Origin: Beijerinckiaceae bacterium
GTDB taxonomy: Bacteria > Pseudomonadota > Alphaproteobacteria > Rhizobiales > Beijerinckiaceae
Reading direction: 5' to 3'
Assembly: GCA_947455285.1 (NCBI GenBank)
Contig: CANGOK010000068.1
Location: forward strand, 1-12,945
Length of the DNA: 12,945 bases
Positions 1 through 6,319 of the stretch are shown here, in pieces. Every line of letters starts with the position of its first letter. The stretch's first letter is position 1. Below the pieces are notes generated by a model. That model searched no databases, was not told where the DNA came from, and was given only the letters and a program-made list of their open reading frames with translations. The translations under genes and the position numbers were made by a program.

Positions 1-1
1 G

Positions 2-1060
2 ATGAAACCAGCCGCACCCGCCTCTCGCGCTTTCGCCCTTGTGGGCATGTCCCTGCTCTTGTCGCTTCCCGTTGCGGCGATTGCGCGGACACGCGTCGTC
101 GAGCCTGTCACAGGCTGGCGCGAGCGGGCGCCGGCAAGCTGGCCGGACAGGGCTAAAGGCCCGGTCATCTTGGCGGTGTCTCTTGCAGATCAACGCCTCA
201 CCATCTGGGACAACGGGCAGATGGTCGCCCGCTCGCCGGTCTCGACAGGCGTGGCGGGGCATGAAACCCCGCGCGGCGCCTTCACCCTGCTGCAGAAGCA
301 GCGGATGCATCGCTCCAATATCTACAGCAATGCGCCCATGCCCTTCATGCAGCGCATCACATGGTCGGGCGTCGCTCTGCATCAGGGCCATGTGACGGGG
401 CGGCCGGCATCCCATGGCTGCATTCGCCTGCCCGCGGATGTAGCGAAGAAACTGTTTGGCTACACGCGCATCGGCGCGAGGGTGATCGTCACGGACCAGC
501 CGGTGACGCCTGTTGATTTCGCCCATCCAAAATTGTTCAGCGCGCCCGCGCCTCTTTCCGCAGAGCAAGCATCTGTGCGCCTCGCCTCGCTCCATCCGGG
601 CGAGGAAGCGATCCCGTCGAAATCGGAACTGATCGCCTTGCCAGTCGCCGAGCCCGAGCCCGCGCCACAGACCGAGGCGCCCAAGCGCCAGCCCACGGGC
701 CATGTCTCGATCTTCATCAGCGGCAAGGAGCGCAAGCTCTTCGTCCGGCAGGGGTTTGAGCCTGTCTATGAAAGCCCGGTTGAAATCAAAGCTGGCGCTG
801 CGCTCGGCGCGCATATCTTCACCGCCATGGAGGTCGACCAGAAAAGCGGCGCCGTGCGTTGGTCTCGCGTGAGCCTGCCGGTGAAAGGCGCCAGCGTCAG
901 CGGTCCCGCCGAGGCGCTGGAGCAGATCGACATTCCAGAAGAGGTGCGGCTTGAAGTTGGACGGCGCCTCAGCGCAGGCGCCTCCCTCATCATCTCCGAT
1001 CAAGGCCTCGGCCGTGAAACCGGAAAGACCGCGACGGACTTCATCCTGTTGACGCCCTGA
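2..1060 (+). CDS. L,D-transpeptidase (YkuD domain), exported
   Basis: Predicted periplasmic enzyme that makes 3-3 peptidoglycan crosslinks or attaches proteins to peptidoglycan. The N-terminus (residues 1 to about 28) is a signal peptide with a basic start and hydrophobic core. The YkuD domain spans about residues 53-166 and carries the family signature ASHGCIRLP, with catalytic Cys140 next to His138, and an upstream His127 in ALHQG. A Pro/Ala/Glu-rich linker (about 170-230) leads to a second segment (about 233-335) that resembles the start of a YkuD repeat (ISGKERKLFV, then ESPV) but lacks the His-Gly-Cys motif. The ATG at base 2 fits the signal peptide. Upstream sequence is outside the window, so a slightly earlier start cannot be excluded. 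The family assignment is firm; the exact reaction is not decided by sequence. Confidence 0.9.
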   Translation: MKPAAPASRAFALVGMSLLLSLPVAAIARTRVVEPVTGWRERAPASWPDRAKGPVILAVSLADQRLTIWDNGQMVARSPVSTGVAGHETPRGAFTLLQKQRMHRSNIYSNAPMPFMQRITWSGVALHQGHVTGRPASHGCIRLPADVAKKLFGYTRIGARVIVTDQPVTPVDFAHPKLFSAPAPLSAEQASVRLASLHPGEEAIPSKSELIALPVAEPEPAPQTEAPKRQPTGHVSIFISGKERKLFVRQGFEPVYESPVEIKAGAALGAHIFTAMEVDQKSGAVRWSRVSLPVKGASVSGPAEALEQIDIPEEVRLEVGRRLSAGASLIISDQGLGRETGKTATDFILLTP

Positions 1061-1131
1061 GGGCGGCCTTCGCCTGAACAGATTCTTTGCGGGGGCGCAG
1101 AACCAATCGGCTTTCGACGATGGAGTTTGTC

Positions 1132-1731
1132 ATGCATCCGAAGCTTTCGCGCCTGCGCGCCCTTGTCGCCGTCGCCCTGCTGGGGCTCAGCGTTGCGGGT
1201 TGCGGATACAACACCATCCCGACCCTTGAAGAGACCGCCAAGGCTCGTTGGGCCGATGTGCAGAACAATTACCAGCGCCGCGCCGATCTCATTCCCAACC
1301 TTGTCGCGACGGTGCAGGGCTACGCCAAGCAGGAGCGCGAGGTCCTCACCGCAGTCGTCGAGGCGCGGGCCAAGGCGACGCAGGTGCATGTCGATGCGTC
1401 GCAACTCACGGACCCCGAAAAGCTGAAGCAGTTTCAGGAAGCGCAGAACCAGCTTTCAGGCGCGCTGGGACGATTGCTCGCGGTGAGCGAAAACTATCCT
1501 GATCTCAAGTCGAACCAGAACTTTCTCGCCCTGCAATCGCAGCTCGAAGGAACAGAGAACCGCATCACCGTGGCGCGTCGTGATTATATCGACGCAGTGC
1601 GCGCCTATAATACGGAGCTGCGCACCTTCCCCGGCGTGATCTGGGCCTCGACCGCTTTTCGCGCAAACAAGCCCATGGCGGAGTTCACGGCTGCTGAAGG
1701 TTCGCAGACTGCGCCACAGGTGAAGTTCTGA
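1132..1731 (+). CDS. lemA: LemA family lipoprotein
   Basis: A 199-residue LemA-family protein, mostly helical and anchored to the envelope; the molecular role of the family is not settled. The start at 1132 is chosen because GGAG lies six bases upstream (1122-1125) and the product then opens with a compact lipoprotein signal peptide ending in the lipobox VAGC (Cys24). Earlier in-frame starts (TTG at 1087, ATG at 1120) would only lengthen the basic region. The family core is clear: ARWADVQNNYQRRADLIPNLV (written in full it starts at residue 38, key residues W40, R49-R50, P55-N56), then a coiled-coil-rich middle, and the typical ending RTFPGVIWA near residue 164. It is followed 13 bases later by a TPM-domain gene. 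The LemA plus TPM pairing is a recurrent bacterial arrangement, so the three genes probably form one operon. Confidence 0.9.
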   Translation: MHPKLSRLRALVAVALLGLSVAGCGYNTIPTLEETAKARWADVQNNYQRRADLIPNLVATVQGYAKQEREVLTAVVEARAKATQVHVDASQLTDPEKLKQFQEAQNQLSGALGRLLAVSENYPDLKSNQNFLALQSQLEGTENRITVARRDYIDAVRAYNTELRTFPGVIWASTAFRANKPMAEFTAAEGSQTAPQVKF

Positions 1732-1744
1732 GCGAGGCCATTGG

Positions 1745-2515
1745 ATGAGGCGCGTCGGCGCAGGCCTCATCGGCCTATTCGTCTTTTTGACGCTCGCTCT
1801 GGCGGCGACGACTTTTCCTGCGCTGACGGGCCGCGTCGTCGATGAGGCCAATGTCATCCCGCCCGCCATTCGCGAGAGGCTTGAGACGAAGCTTGGGGAT
1901 CTCGAAACGAAGTCGGGCATCCAGCTCGTCGTGGCGACGGTTAACTCGCTTGATGGTCAGGCCATCGAGCCCTACGCCAATGAACTCTTTCGTGCATGGA
2001 AGCTTGGCGAGAAGACAAAAAACAACGGCGTGCTGCTGCTGATCGCCCCAAAGGAGCGTAAGCTGCGCGTCGAGGTGGGCTATGGGCTTGAGGCCACGCT
2101 GACGGACGCCCTGTCGAAGGTCGTCATCGCCAACGCCATCGCGCCCCGCTTCAAGGCCGGAGACTTCGGCGGCGGGGTGGAGCGCGGCGTTGACGACATC
2201 ATCACCATCCTGACGACTGATGCGGCGGAGTGGCAGCCCCGTCCGCAGCTTCGCGAGGAGCGCAGCCTGATCGATCAGCTGCTGCCATTTCTGATCTTCG
2301 GCTTGGTGCTTTTCATCCTCTGGCGAAACATGCGTGCGCCGCCGCGCATGGGGCCTTGGGGGAGAGGTCCTGGCGGCCCTTCGACCCGAGGCGGGCCAGT
2401 GATCTTCCTGCCCACGGGCGGCGGCGGTTGGGGCCGCGATGACGGCTTTGGCGGCGGTGGTTTTTCTGGCGGGGGCGGCTCATCGGGCGGCGGCGGCGCC
2501 TCGGGAGACTGGTGA
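1745..2515 (+). CDS. TPM-domain membrane protein (YgcG-like)
   Basis: A 256-residue exported TPM-domain protein. Residues 1-21 form a signal peptide. The TPM domain covers about residues 25-157, with family hallmarks VVDEANVIPP (31-40), GIQLVVATV (58-66), NNGVLLLIAP (93-102) and RVEVGYGLE (108-116). One transmembrane helix follows (about 178-194, LLPFLIFGLVLFILW). The tail (about 205-256) is very rich in Gly and Ser and ends GASGDW, as is usual for YgcG-type proteins. The start ATG has a GAGG ribosome-binding site (1734-1737) seven bases upstream. The stop overlaps the next TPM gene in TGATG, implying translational coupling. Members of the family have been linked to photosystem repair in plants and to envelope processes in bacteria. 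The specific substrate here is unknown. Confidence 0.88.
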   Translation: MRRVGAGLIGLFVFLTLALAATTFPALTGRVVDEANVIPPAIRERLETKLGDLETKSGIQLVVATVNSLDGQAIEPYANELFRAWKLGEKTKNNGVLLLIAPKERKLRVEVGYGLEATLTDALSKVVIANAIAPRFKAGDFGGGVERGVDDIITILTTDAAEWQPRPQLREERSLIDQLLPFLIFGLVLFILWRNMRAPPRMGPWGRGPGGPSTRGGPVIFLPTGGGGWGRDDGFGGGGFSGGGGSSGGGGASGDW

Positions 2516-3126
2516 TGACGATCACAGCGCAAGATCATGCCCGCATCAGCGCAGCCATCGGGGCGGCGGAGGCGCAGACGTCGGGCGAGATCGTCTGCGT
2601 GCTCGCTCGCGCCTCCTCCGAATATGCGGCGGCGCCCTTGCTCTTCGCTTCGCTCACGGCGCTGCTCGCGCCATGGCCCTTGCTGCACTTCACCGAATGG
2701 TCGGTGCGCTCCCTCTTCGCCGCGCAGATCGTGATCTATGTCGTGGCGCTTGTCGTGCTTTCATCGCGTCGTCTGCGCATCGCGCTTACGCCGCGCTCTA
2801 CCCGCCGCGCTTTCGCCCATCGTATGGCGAGCGAGCAATTCATGGCTCGGCGCATCGGCCGCACGAGCGGCCGCATGGGCGTGCTGATTTTCGTATCGCT
2901 GGCCGAACGCTATGCGCGGATCATCGCCGACGAAGGCGTCTCCTCCAAGGTTGATCCGCACGAGTGGCAGGCCGCGATTGACGCGCTGACGAGAGAAATG
3001 CGTGAGGGTCGCGTGGCCGATGGATTCGTGGCGGCCATCGAAGCCTGCGCCAAGGTGCTGGCCCACCATGCGCCGCCCGAAGAACGCCCGCGCAGGGAAT
3101 TGCCGGACAGGCTCTATCTGATGTGA
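2515..3126 (+). CDS. TPM-domain membrane protein, split by two membrane helices
   Basis: A 203-residue protein of the second TPM type found beside YgcG-like genes (COG3762-like). The start at 2515 shares a base with the preceding stop (TGATG) and has GGAG at 2504-2507 seven bases upstream; a GTG one codon earlier (2512) is possible. There is no signal peptide. The first TPM-like strand-helix part is at about residues 8-37 (SGEIVCVLARASSEY). Two hydrophobic helices follow (about 40-58 and 66-84). The remaining TPM-like part is at about 105-185, with GRMGVLIFVSLAERYARIIAD at residues 119-139 and GVSSKVDPHEW after it. Three genes in a row (lemA, TPM, TPM) suggest a shared membrane-associated function. 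The gene ends six bases before the convergent transglycosylase gene, with no terminator visible between them. Confidence 0.82.
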   Translation: MTITAQDHARISAAIGAAEAQTSGEIVCVLARASSEYAAAPLLFASLTALLAPWPLLHFTEWSVRSLFAAQIVIYVVALVVLSSRRLRIALTPRSTRRAFAHRMASEQFMARRIGRTSGRMGVLIFVSLAERYARIIADEGVSSKVDPHEWQAAIDALTREMREGRVADGFVAAIEACAKVLAHHAPPEERPRRELPDRLYLM

Positions 3127-3132
3127 TCGAAC

Positions 3133-4317
3133 TTACTGGCCCGAGCGCAGCAAATTCAGCAGCTTCGTTCCGGGCCGTCCATCGCGTGTCAGACCAGCTC
3201 TGGTCTGCACGTCGGCGATGGCCTGACGGGTCTTTTCACCGATGGCGCCGTCGGCCGGGCCGATGTCATAGCCGCGCCTCGCGAGCAGTGATTGCAATTC
3301 CCGCCGCTCCGCACGCGACAGGCCGGGATCATCGGTCGGCCAAGGCGTCACGAAAGGGCCGCCGCCGCGTAGCCGGTCAGACAGATGAGCGATCGCCAGC
3401 GCATAGGAGGTCGAAGCGTTGTAGCTGAAAATCGCATCGAAATTGTTGGTGACGAGAAACGCCGGGCCGCCGCCCTCAGCTGGCTGGATCAGGCCTGCGG
3501 AGCCAGAGCCCAGCGGCTTGCCATCGACGCGGCGCACGTCCTTGCTCGCCCAGAAGGACATGGGCTGCTTGGCCCTGCGTCCGGTGGGGCCGGAATAGCC
3601 TTGGGGCACCGTGACCTCGAAGCCCCAGCCCATGCCCGGTTGCCAGCCAGAACCACGCAGGTAATTGGCGGTCGAGCCAAGCGCGTCGGGAACTGAGCCG
3701 ACGACATCGCGCCGCCCATCGCCATCGTGATCCACTGCGAAACGCAGGAAGGTCGAGGGCATGAACTGGGTGTGGCCAAAGGCGCCCGCCCACGAGCCGA
3801 CGAGCGCAGAGGCGTGAACGTCGCCGCTTTGGATAATCTTCATCGTGGCGAAGAGTTCGGTGCGGAAATAGGCTTGCCGGCGCCCCTCGCAGGAGAGCGT
3901 CGCCAGCGACTGGACGAGCGGGCGCTTGCCGATGGAGCGGCCATAATCGGACTCGACGCCCCAGACCGCGACGATGGTGGCGCGATCGACGCCATAGAGC
4001 ATTTCGGCGGCCGCGAGCGGGGCGGCGTAATCGCGCAGGCGCGCGCGCCCATCCTTGATGCGGTCCTCATCGACGAGGCCGGCGAGATAGTCCCAGACCG
4101 GCGTCGTGAATTCGGGCTGATTGTCGAGGAAGGAGCCAGCGTCATTGGGGGTCAGCCCACGCGTGACGCTTTCGAAGGTGGATGTTGAGACGCCTGCGGC
4201 GATCGCCTCAGGTCGGATCGAGGCGATGCAGGCGTCGAAATCGGCGCCGAGCGCTGATGCGGACTGGGCGCCGAGCAGGGCGAGGGCAGGAACAATGAGA
4301 CGAAAAAAATCGCGCAT
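3133..4317 (-). CDS. Lytic murein transglycosylase, MltB type, with peptidoglycan-binding domain
   Basis: A 394-residue exported enzyme expected to cleave peptidoglycan glycan strands non-hydrolytically, leaving 1,6-anhydro ends. Residues 1 to about 24 form a signal peptide. The SLT_2/MltB domain (about 26-325) shows the conserved region VWGVESDYGR with probable catalytic Glu122, then FGHTQFMPSTFLRFAVD (180-196), DHDGDGRRD, and SYNASTSYALAIAHLSDRL (298-316). A C-terminal PG_binding_1 repeat (about 333-392) has GYDIGPADGAIGEKTRQAI (349-367). ATG 4317 gives a compact signal peptide; an in-frame ATG at 4341 would add eight residues. Neither has a good ribosome-binding site, and both lie in the arms of a terminator-like hairpin downstream of leuD. 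The hydrophobic core of the signal peptide begins right after this point, so a later start is unlikely. Function is well supported; the expression route is puzzling. Confidence 0.9.
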   Translation of the reverse strand: MRDFFRLIVPALALLGAQSASALGADFDACIASIRPEAIAAGVSTSTFESVTRGLTPNDAGSFLDNQPEFTTPVWDYLAGLVDEDRIKDGRARLRDYAAPLAAAEMLYGVDRATIVAVWGVESDYGRSIGKRPLVQSLATLSCEGRRQAYFRTELFATMKIIQSGDVHASALVGSWAGAFGHTQFMPSTFLRFAVDHDGDGRRDVVGSVPDALGSTANYLRGSGWQPGMGWGFEVTVPQGYSGPTGRRAKQPMSFWASKDVRRVDGKPLGSGSAGLIQPAEGGGPAFLVTNNFDAIFSYNASTSYALAIAHLSDRLRGGGPFVTPWPTDDPGLSRAERRELQSLLARRGYDIGPADGAIGEKTRQAIADVQTRAGLTRDGRPGTKLLNLLRSGQ

Positions 4318-4347
4318 GAGGCTCAGTCTATAGAACCTCATGCGCGA
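4303..4347 (-). terminator. Intrinsic terminator-like hairpin after leuD
   Basis: Read on the minus strand, bases 4347-4333 pair with 4324-4310 in a 15-bp stem. Twelve outer pairs are perfect (TCGCGCATGAGG with CCTCATGCGCGA), followed by one G-U and two standard pairs, with an eight-base loop TATAGACT. Seven T residues follow directly (4309-4303). This is a strong Rho-independent terminator pattern, starting 26 bases past the leuD stop. It also contains both candidate start codons of the transglycosylase gene. Confidence 0.75.
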
Positions 4348-4373
4348 CTGAAAGCGTCAGCAGAGCGGTGAAA

Positions 4374-4979
4374 TCACGCCCAGGGGCGGGAGTTCGCCAG
4401 GCCCTGCTCGTAGGACGAGATGCCCTTGTCCTTCTGCATGGTGAGGCCGATGTCATCGAGGCCGTTGATCATGCAGTGCTTGCGGAAGGCGTCGATGTCG
4501 AACTTGACCACGCCGCCATCGGGGCCATGGATTTCCTGGGCCTCGAGGTCGATGGTCATGGTGGCGTTGGCGCCGCGCTCGGCGTCTTCCATCAACTTGT
4601 CGAGATCTTCGCGCGAGACGCGGATCGGCAGAACGCCGTTCTGGAAGCAGTTGTTGAAGAAGATGTCCGCGAAGCTGGTCGAGATCACGCAGCGCACGCC
4701 GAAGTCCATCAGCGCCCAGGGGGCGTGTTCGCGCGAGGAGCCGCAGCCGAAGTTATCTTCCGCCACGATGATCTTGGCGTTGCGATATGCGGGCTGGTTG
4801 AGCACGAAATCCGGGTTTTCCGAGCCATCTTCCTTGAAGCGCAGCTCAGAGAACAGGCCCGAGCCGAGGCCCGTGCGCTTGATCGTCTTGAGGTACTGCT
4901 TGGGGATGATCATGTCGGTGTCGATGTTGCGGATCTTCATGGGAGCCGCAACGCCCGTGAGCTTCGTGAATTTTTCCAT
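4374..4979 (-). CDS. leuD: 3-isopropylmalate dehydratase, small subunit
   Basis: The small subunit of isopropylmalate isomerase, which with LeuC converts 2-isopropylmalate to 3-isopropylmalate in leucine synthesis in the cytoplasm. At 201 residues it has the usual length of proteobacterial LeuD. The LeuD swivel domain is clear throughout: MEKFTKLTGVAAPM at the start, RNIDTDMIIPKQYLK (17-31), FGCGSSREHAPWAL (77-90), ISTSFADIFFNNCFQNGVLP (99-118), and FDIDAFRKHCMINGLDDIGL (159-178). The start ATG has AGGA a few bases upstream (CAGGACTCCG), much like the CAGGACCG before leuC. LeuC lies about 1.7 kb away on the same strand with unrelated genes between, so LeuC and LeuD must be made from separate units. 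A terminator-like hairpin follows closely. Confidence 0.97.
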   Translation of the reverse strand: MEKFTKLTGVAAPMKIRNIDTDMIIPKQYLKTIKRTGLGSGLFSELRFKEDGSENPDFVLNQPAYRNAKIIVAEDNFGCGSSREHAPWALMDFGVRCVISTSFADIFFNNCFQNGVLPIRVSREDLDKLMEDAERGANATMTIDLEAQEIHGPDGGVVKFDIDAFRKHCMINGLDDIGLTMQKDKGISSYEQGLANSRPWA

Positions 4980-5056
4980 CGGAGTCCTGCCTCTTGCGCT
5001 GGCGCTTTCCTGCGTTGACGCCTTCTAGCAAGAGCTGGCGCAGGATGAAAGGCCAC

Positions 5057-5088
5057 AGGGCGCACACATATCATTAACCATGCGCCCT
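5057..5088. promoter_or_regulatory. Inverted repeat in the leuD-marR divergent region
   Basis: AGGGCGCA at 5057-5064 and TGCGCCCT at 5081-5088 form a perfect 8-bp inverted repeat separated by 16 AT-richer bases. The half-site centres are 24 bases apart, about two helical turns, so a dimer could read both on one DNA face. The repeat ends 12 bases before the marR start and lies about 80 bases upstream of leuD. It could be a MarR operator or a leu-gene control site; it could also be chance in GC-rich DNA. Confidence 0.35.
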
Positions 5089-5100
5089 TAGCCTGCGGAA

Positions 5101-5661
5101 ATGGCCAGTCCTGACAGCGCGCCCCTTCGTATCGCTGCCCTGATCGAACGGATCGGGCGCTTCGCCCGCGCGCGCGAGGCCGCGACCCTGCAGCCCGCCC
5201 AATGGGAGGCGCTGCGCTTCATCGCCCGGGCCAATACGTTCTCCCGCCAGCCGAGTGCCGTCGCCGCCTGGCTCGCCACCACCAAGGGCACGGCCTCGCA
5301 GACCCTCATGGCGCTGGAGCGCAAGGGGCTGATTCGCAAGGCGCGCCATCCCTCGGATGGTCGCGTCACCCGGCTTGAGGCGACCCCGGCGGGTCTGTCG
5401 CTGCTCGAAGATGACCCCATGCAGGGCCTCGTCGACGCCATCGCCCGCCTGCCGCCCCTCTACACGGCCGCCCTGTCCCAGAGCCTCGCCCATATCGCGG
5501 GCGACCTTGCGCCCGAGGGCGCGCGACCGGTCTTTGCGGGCTGCGCAGGCTGCCGCCATCTTGAGGCGCAGCGCGATGTGAAGCGCTGCCGCAATTTCGG
5601 GACGGATCTGCCCGGCGAGGAAATGACTCTCGCCTGCGCTTCCCACAGTCCGCTGGACTGA
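5101..5661 (+). CDS. MarR-family regulator with C-terminal Cys/His cluster
   Basis: A 186-residue winged-helix transcription factor. The MarR DNA-binding core is at about residues 28-105: LQPAQWEALRFIARAN (30-45), the recognition region TTKGTASQTLMALERKGLI (60-78), and the wing HPSDGRVTRLEATPAG (83-98). After a helical dimerisation segment the protein has an added tail with C148-x2-C151-x-H153-x9-C163-x15-C179-x2-H182. This tail is absent from classical MarR proteins of about 140-150 residues and looks suited to bind a metal or an iron-sulfur cluster, or to sense redox change. That is an inference, with no direct proof. The start ATG follows a weak GCGGAA site. The gene is divergent from leuD and ends directly against the convergent zincin gene. 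Target genes are unknown; autoregulation through the upstream inverted repeat is possible. Confidence 0.85.
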   Translation: MASPDSAPLRIAALIERIGRFARAREAATLQPAQWEALRFIARANTFSRQPSAVAAWLATTKGTASQTLMALERKGLIRKARHPSDGRVTRLEATPAGLSLLEDDPMQGLVDAIARLPPLYTAALSQSLAHIAGDLAPEGARPVFAGCAGCRHLEAQRDVKRCRNFGTDLPGEEMTLACASHSPLD

Positions 5662-6072
5662 TCAGTCCGCCTTGCCCTCGATCTCCTCCATGTCTTCGTC
5701 CGAGAGGCCGAAGTGATGGCCGATTTCGTGGACGAGGACGTGGGTGATGACCTCGCCCAGCGTCTCCTCATGTTCTGCCCAGTAATCGAGGATCGGGCGG
5801 CGGTAGAGCCATACCATGTTGGGGAACTCCCCCGTCTCCTGCACGGCGCCGCGATGGGCGAGGCCCCGGCCCCGAAACAGCCCCAGAAGATCGAAGGGCG
5901 TCTCCGCCTCCATTTCGTCGAGCGTCTCTTCGTCCGGGAAATCCTCAACCCGGATCACCACGCCCTCGCACAGGGCGCGGAATTCGCCGGGAAGGGCGGC
6001 GAAGGCTTCGTCCGCGATGGCCTCCATGTCGGCGAGGGAGGGAGCCATAATTTTGGATAGGTTTGAAGACAT
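5662..6072 (-). CDS. Small metallopeptidase-like protein (zincin family, PF06262 type)
   Basis: A 136-residue protein of the short single-domain metallopeptidase family. The zinc motif HEIGHHFGLSD (His115, Glu116, His119, Asp125) has the HExxHxxGxxD form, with Asp as the probable third ligand. Family features before it are ETPFDLLGLFRG (57-68), GEFPNMVWLYRRPIL (81-95) and LGEVITHVLVHE (105-116). There is no signal peptide, so it is probably cytoplasmic. The ATG at 6072 is preferred; ATG at 6048 would remove eight residues, and a TTG at 6096 would overlap the upstream small gene. No strong ribosome-binding site distinguishes them. It starts 11 bases after the 43-residue membrane protein gene and is probably co-transcribed with it. 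No substrate is known for this family that I can name with confidence. Confidence 0.82.
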   Translation of the reverse strand: MSSNLSKIMAPSLADMEAIADEAFAALPGEFRALCEGVVIRVEDFPDEETLDEMEAETPFDLLGLFRGRGLAHRGAVQETGEFPNMVWLYRRPILDYWAEHEETLGEVITHVLVHEIGHHFGLSDEDMEEIEGKAD

Positions 6073-6083
6073 GGGCGGCGCTT

Positions 6084-6215
6084 TCAAAACAGCCAATGGG
6101 TGAAAAGATTGACCAGCAGAGCCGCCGCTGCAAGCCAGCCGAGCGCGCGGCCGACGCGCCCGCCCCAGACCTGCGCCGGGTCGCTGTCTTCAGGCGGGGT
6201 TGGTTGATCGCTCAT
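6084..6215 (-). CDS. Small single-span membrane protein, 43 residues
   Basis: An open reading frame of 43 codons reading MSDQPTPPEDSDPA, then QVWGGRVGRALG, then a hydrophobic run WLAAAALLVNLFTHWLF up to the stop. The N-terminal half is acidic and proline-rich; the C-terminal 17 residues would form one membrane helix that ends the protein. The codons are GC-rich at third positions as in neighbouring genes, and the stop lies 11 bases before the zincin start on the same strand, which supports a real small gene in that operon. The ribosome-binding site is weak (GAG within AATGAGCC). I do not recognise the family. A role as a membrane anchor or partner for the zincin is only a suggestion from position. 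Confidence 0.6.
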   Translation of the reverse strand: MSDQPTPPEDSDPAQVWGGRVGRALGWLAAAALLVNLFTHWLF

Positions 6216-6244
6216 GGCTCATTCTAACCCATCCCCGCAAAGCG

Positions 6245-6269
6245 GGAACTGTCCTGTCTGCGCCCCGTT
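6245..6269 (+). promoter_or_regulatory. EcfG-type general stress promoter upstream of the His-rich secreted protein
   Basis: GGAAC at 6245-6249 and CGTT at 6266-6269 are spaced by 16 bases, matching the alphaproteobacterial EcfG (RpoE2, SigT) promoter GGAAC-N16/17-CGTT exactly. The expected transcription start is near 6276, about 45 bases before the ATG at 6320. No other gene start lies downstream in this direction. An 11-base palindromic word CCGCAAAGCGG (6235-6245) overlaps the first G of the -35 box. Confidence 0.65.
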
Positions 6270-6319
6270 GATTGGGGCAGCCATCTTCTGACGATGGGGC
6301 GCAATCGATGGAGTCGCCA

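Noticed and set aside
1053..1065. CGCCC-TGA-GGGCG hairpin at the end of the L,D-transpeptidase gene as terminator
   Set aside because: The stem is only five pairs with a three-base loop and there is no T run after it.
4368..5018. Plus-strand open frames of over 200 codons opposite leuD
   Set aside because: LeuD is unmistakable on the other strand; these translations are shadow frames with no recognisable domains.
6259..6303. TGCGCCCC (6259-6266) with GGGGCGCA (6296-6303), and GCCCC/GGGGC nested inside, as an alternating mRNA leader structure
   Set aside because: If the EcfG-type promoter is right, transcription starts near 6276, so the left arm is promoter DNA and not in the mRNA. Only a short CCATC/GATGG hairpin (6281-6297) would remain.
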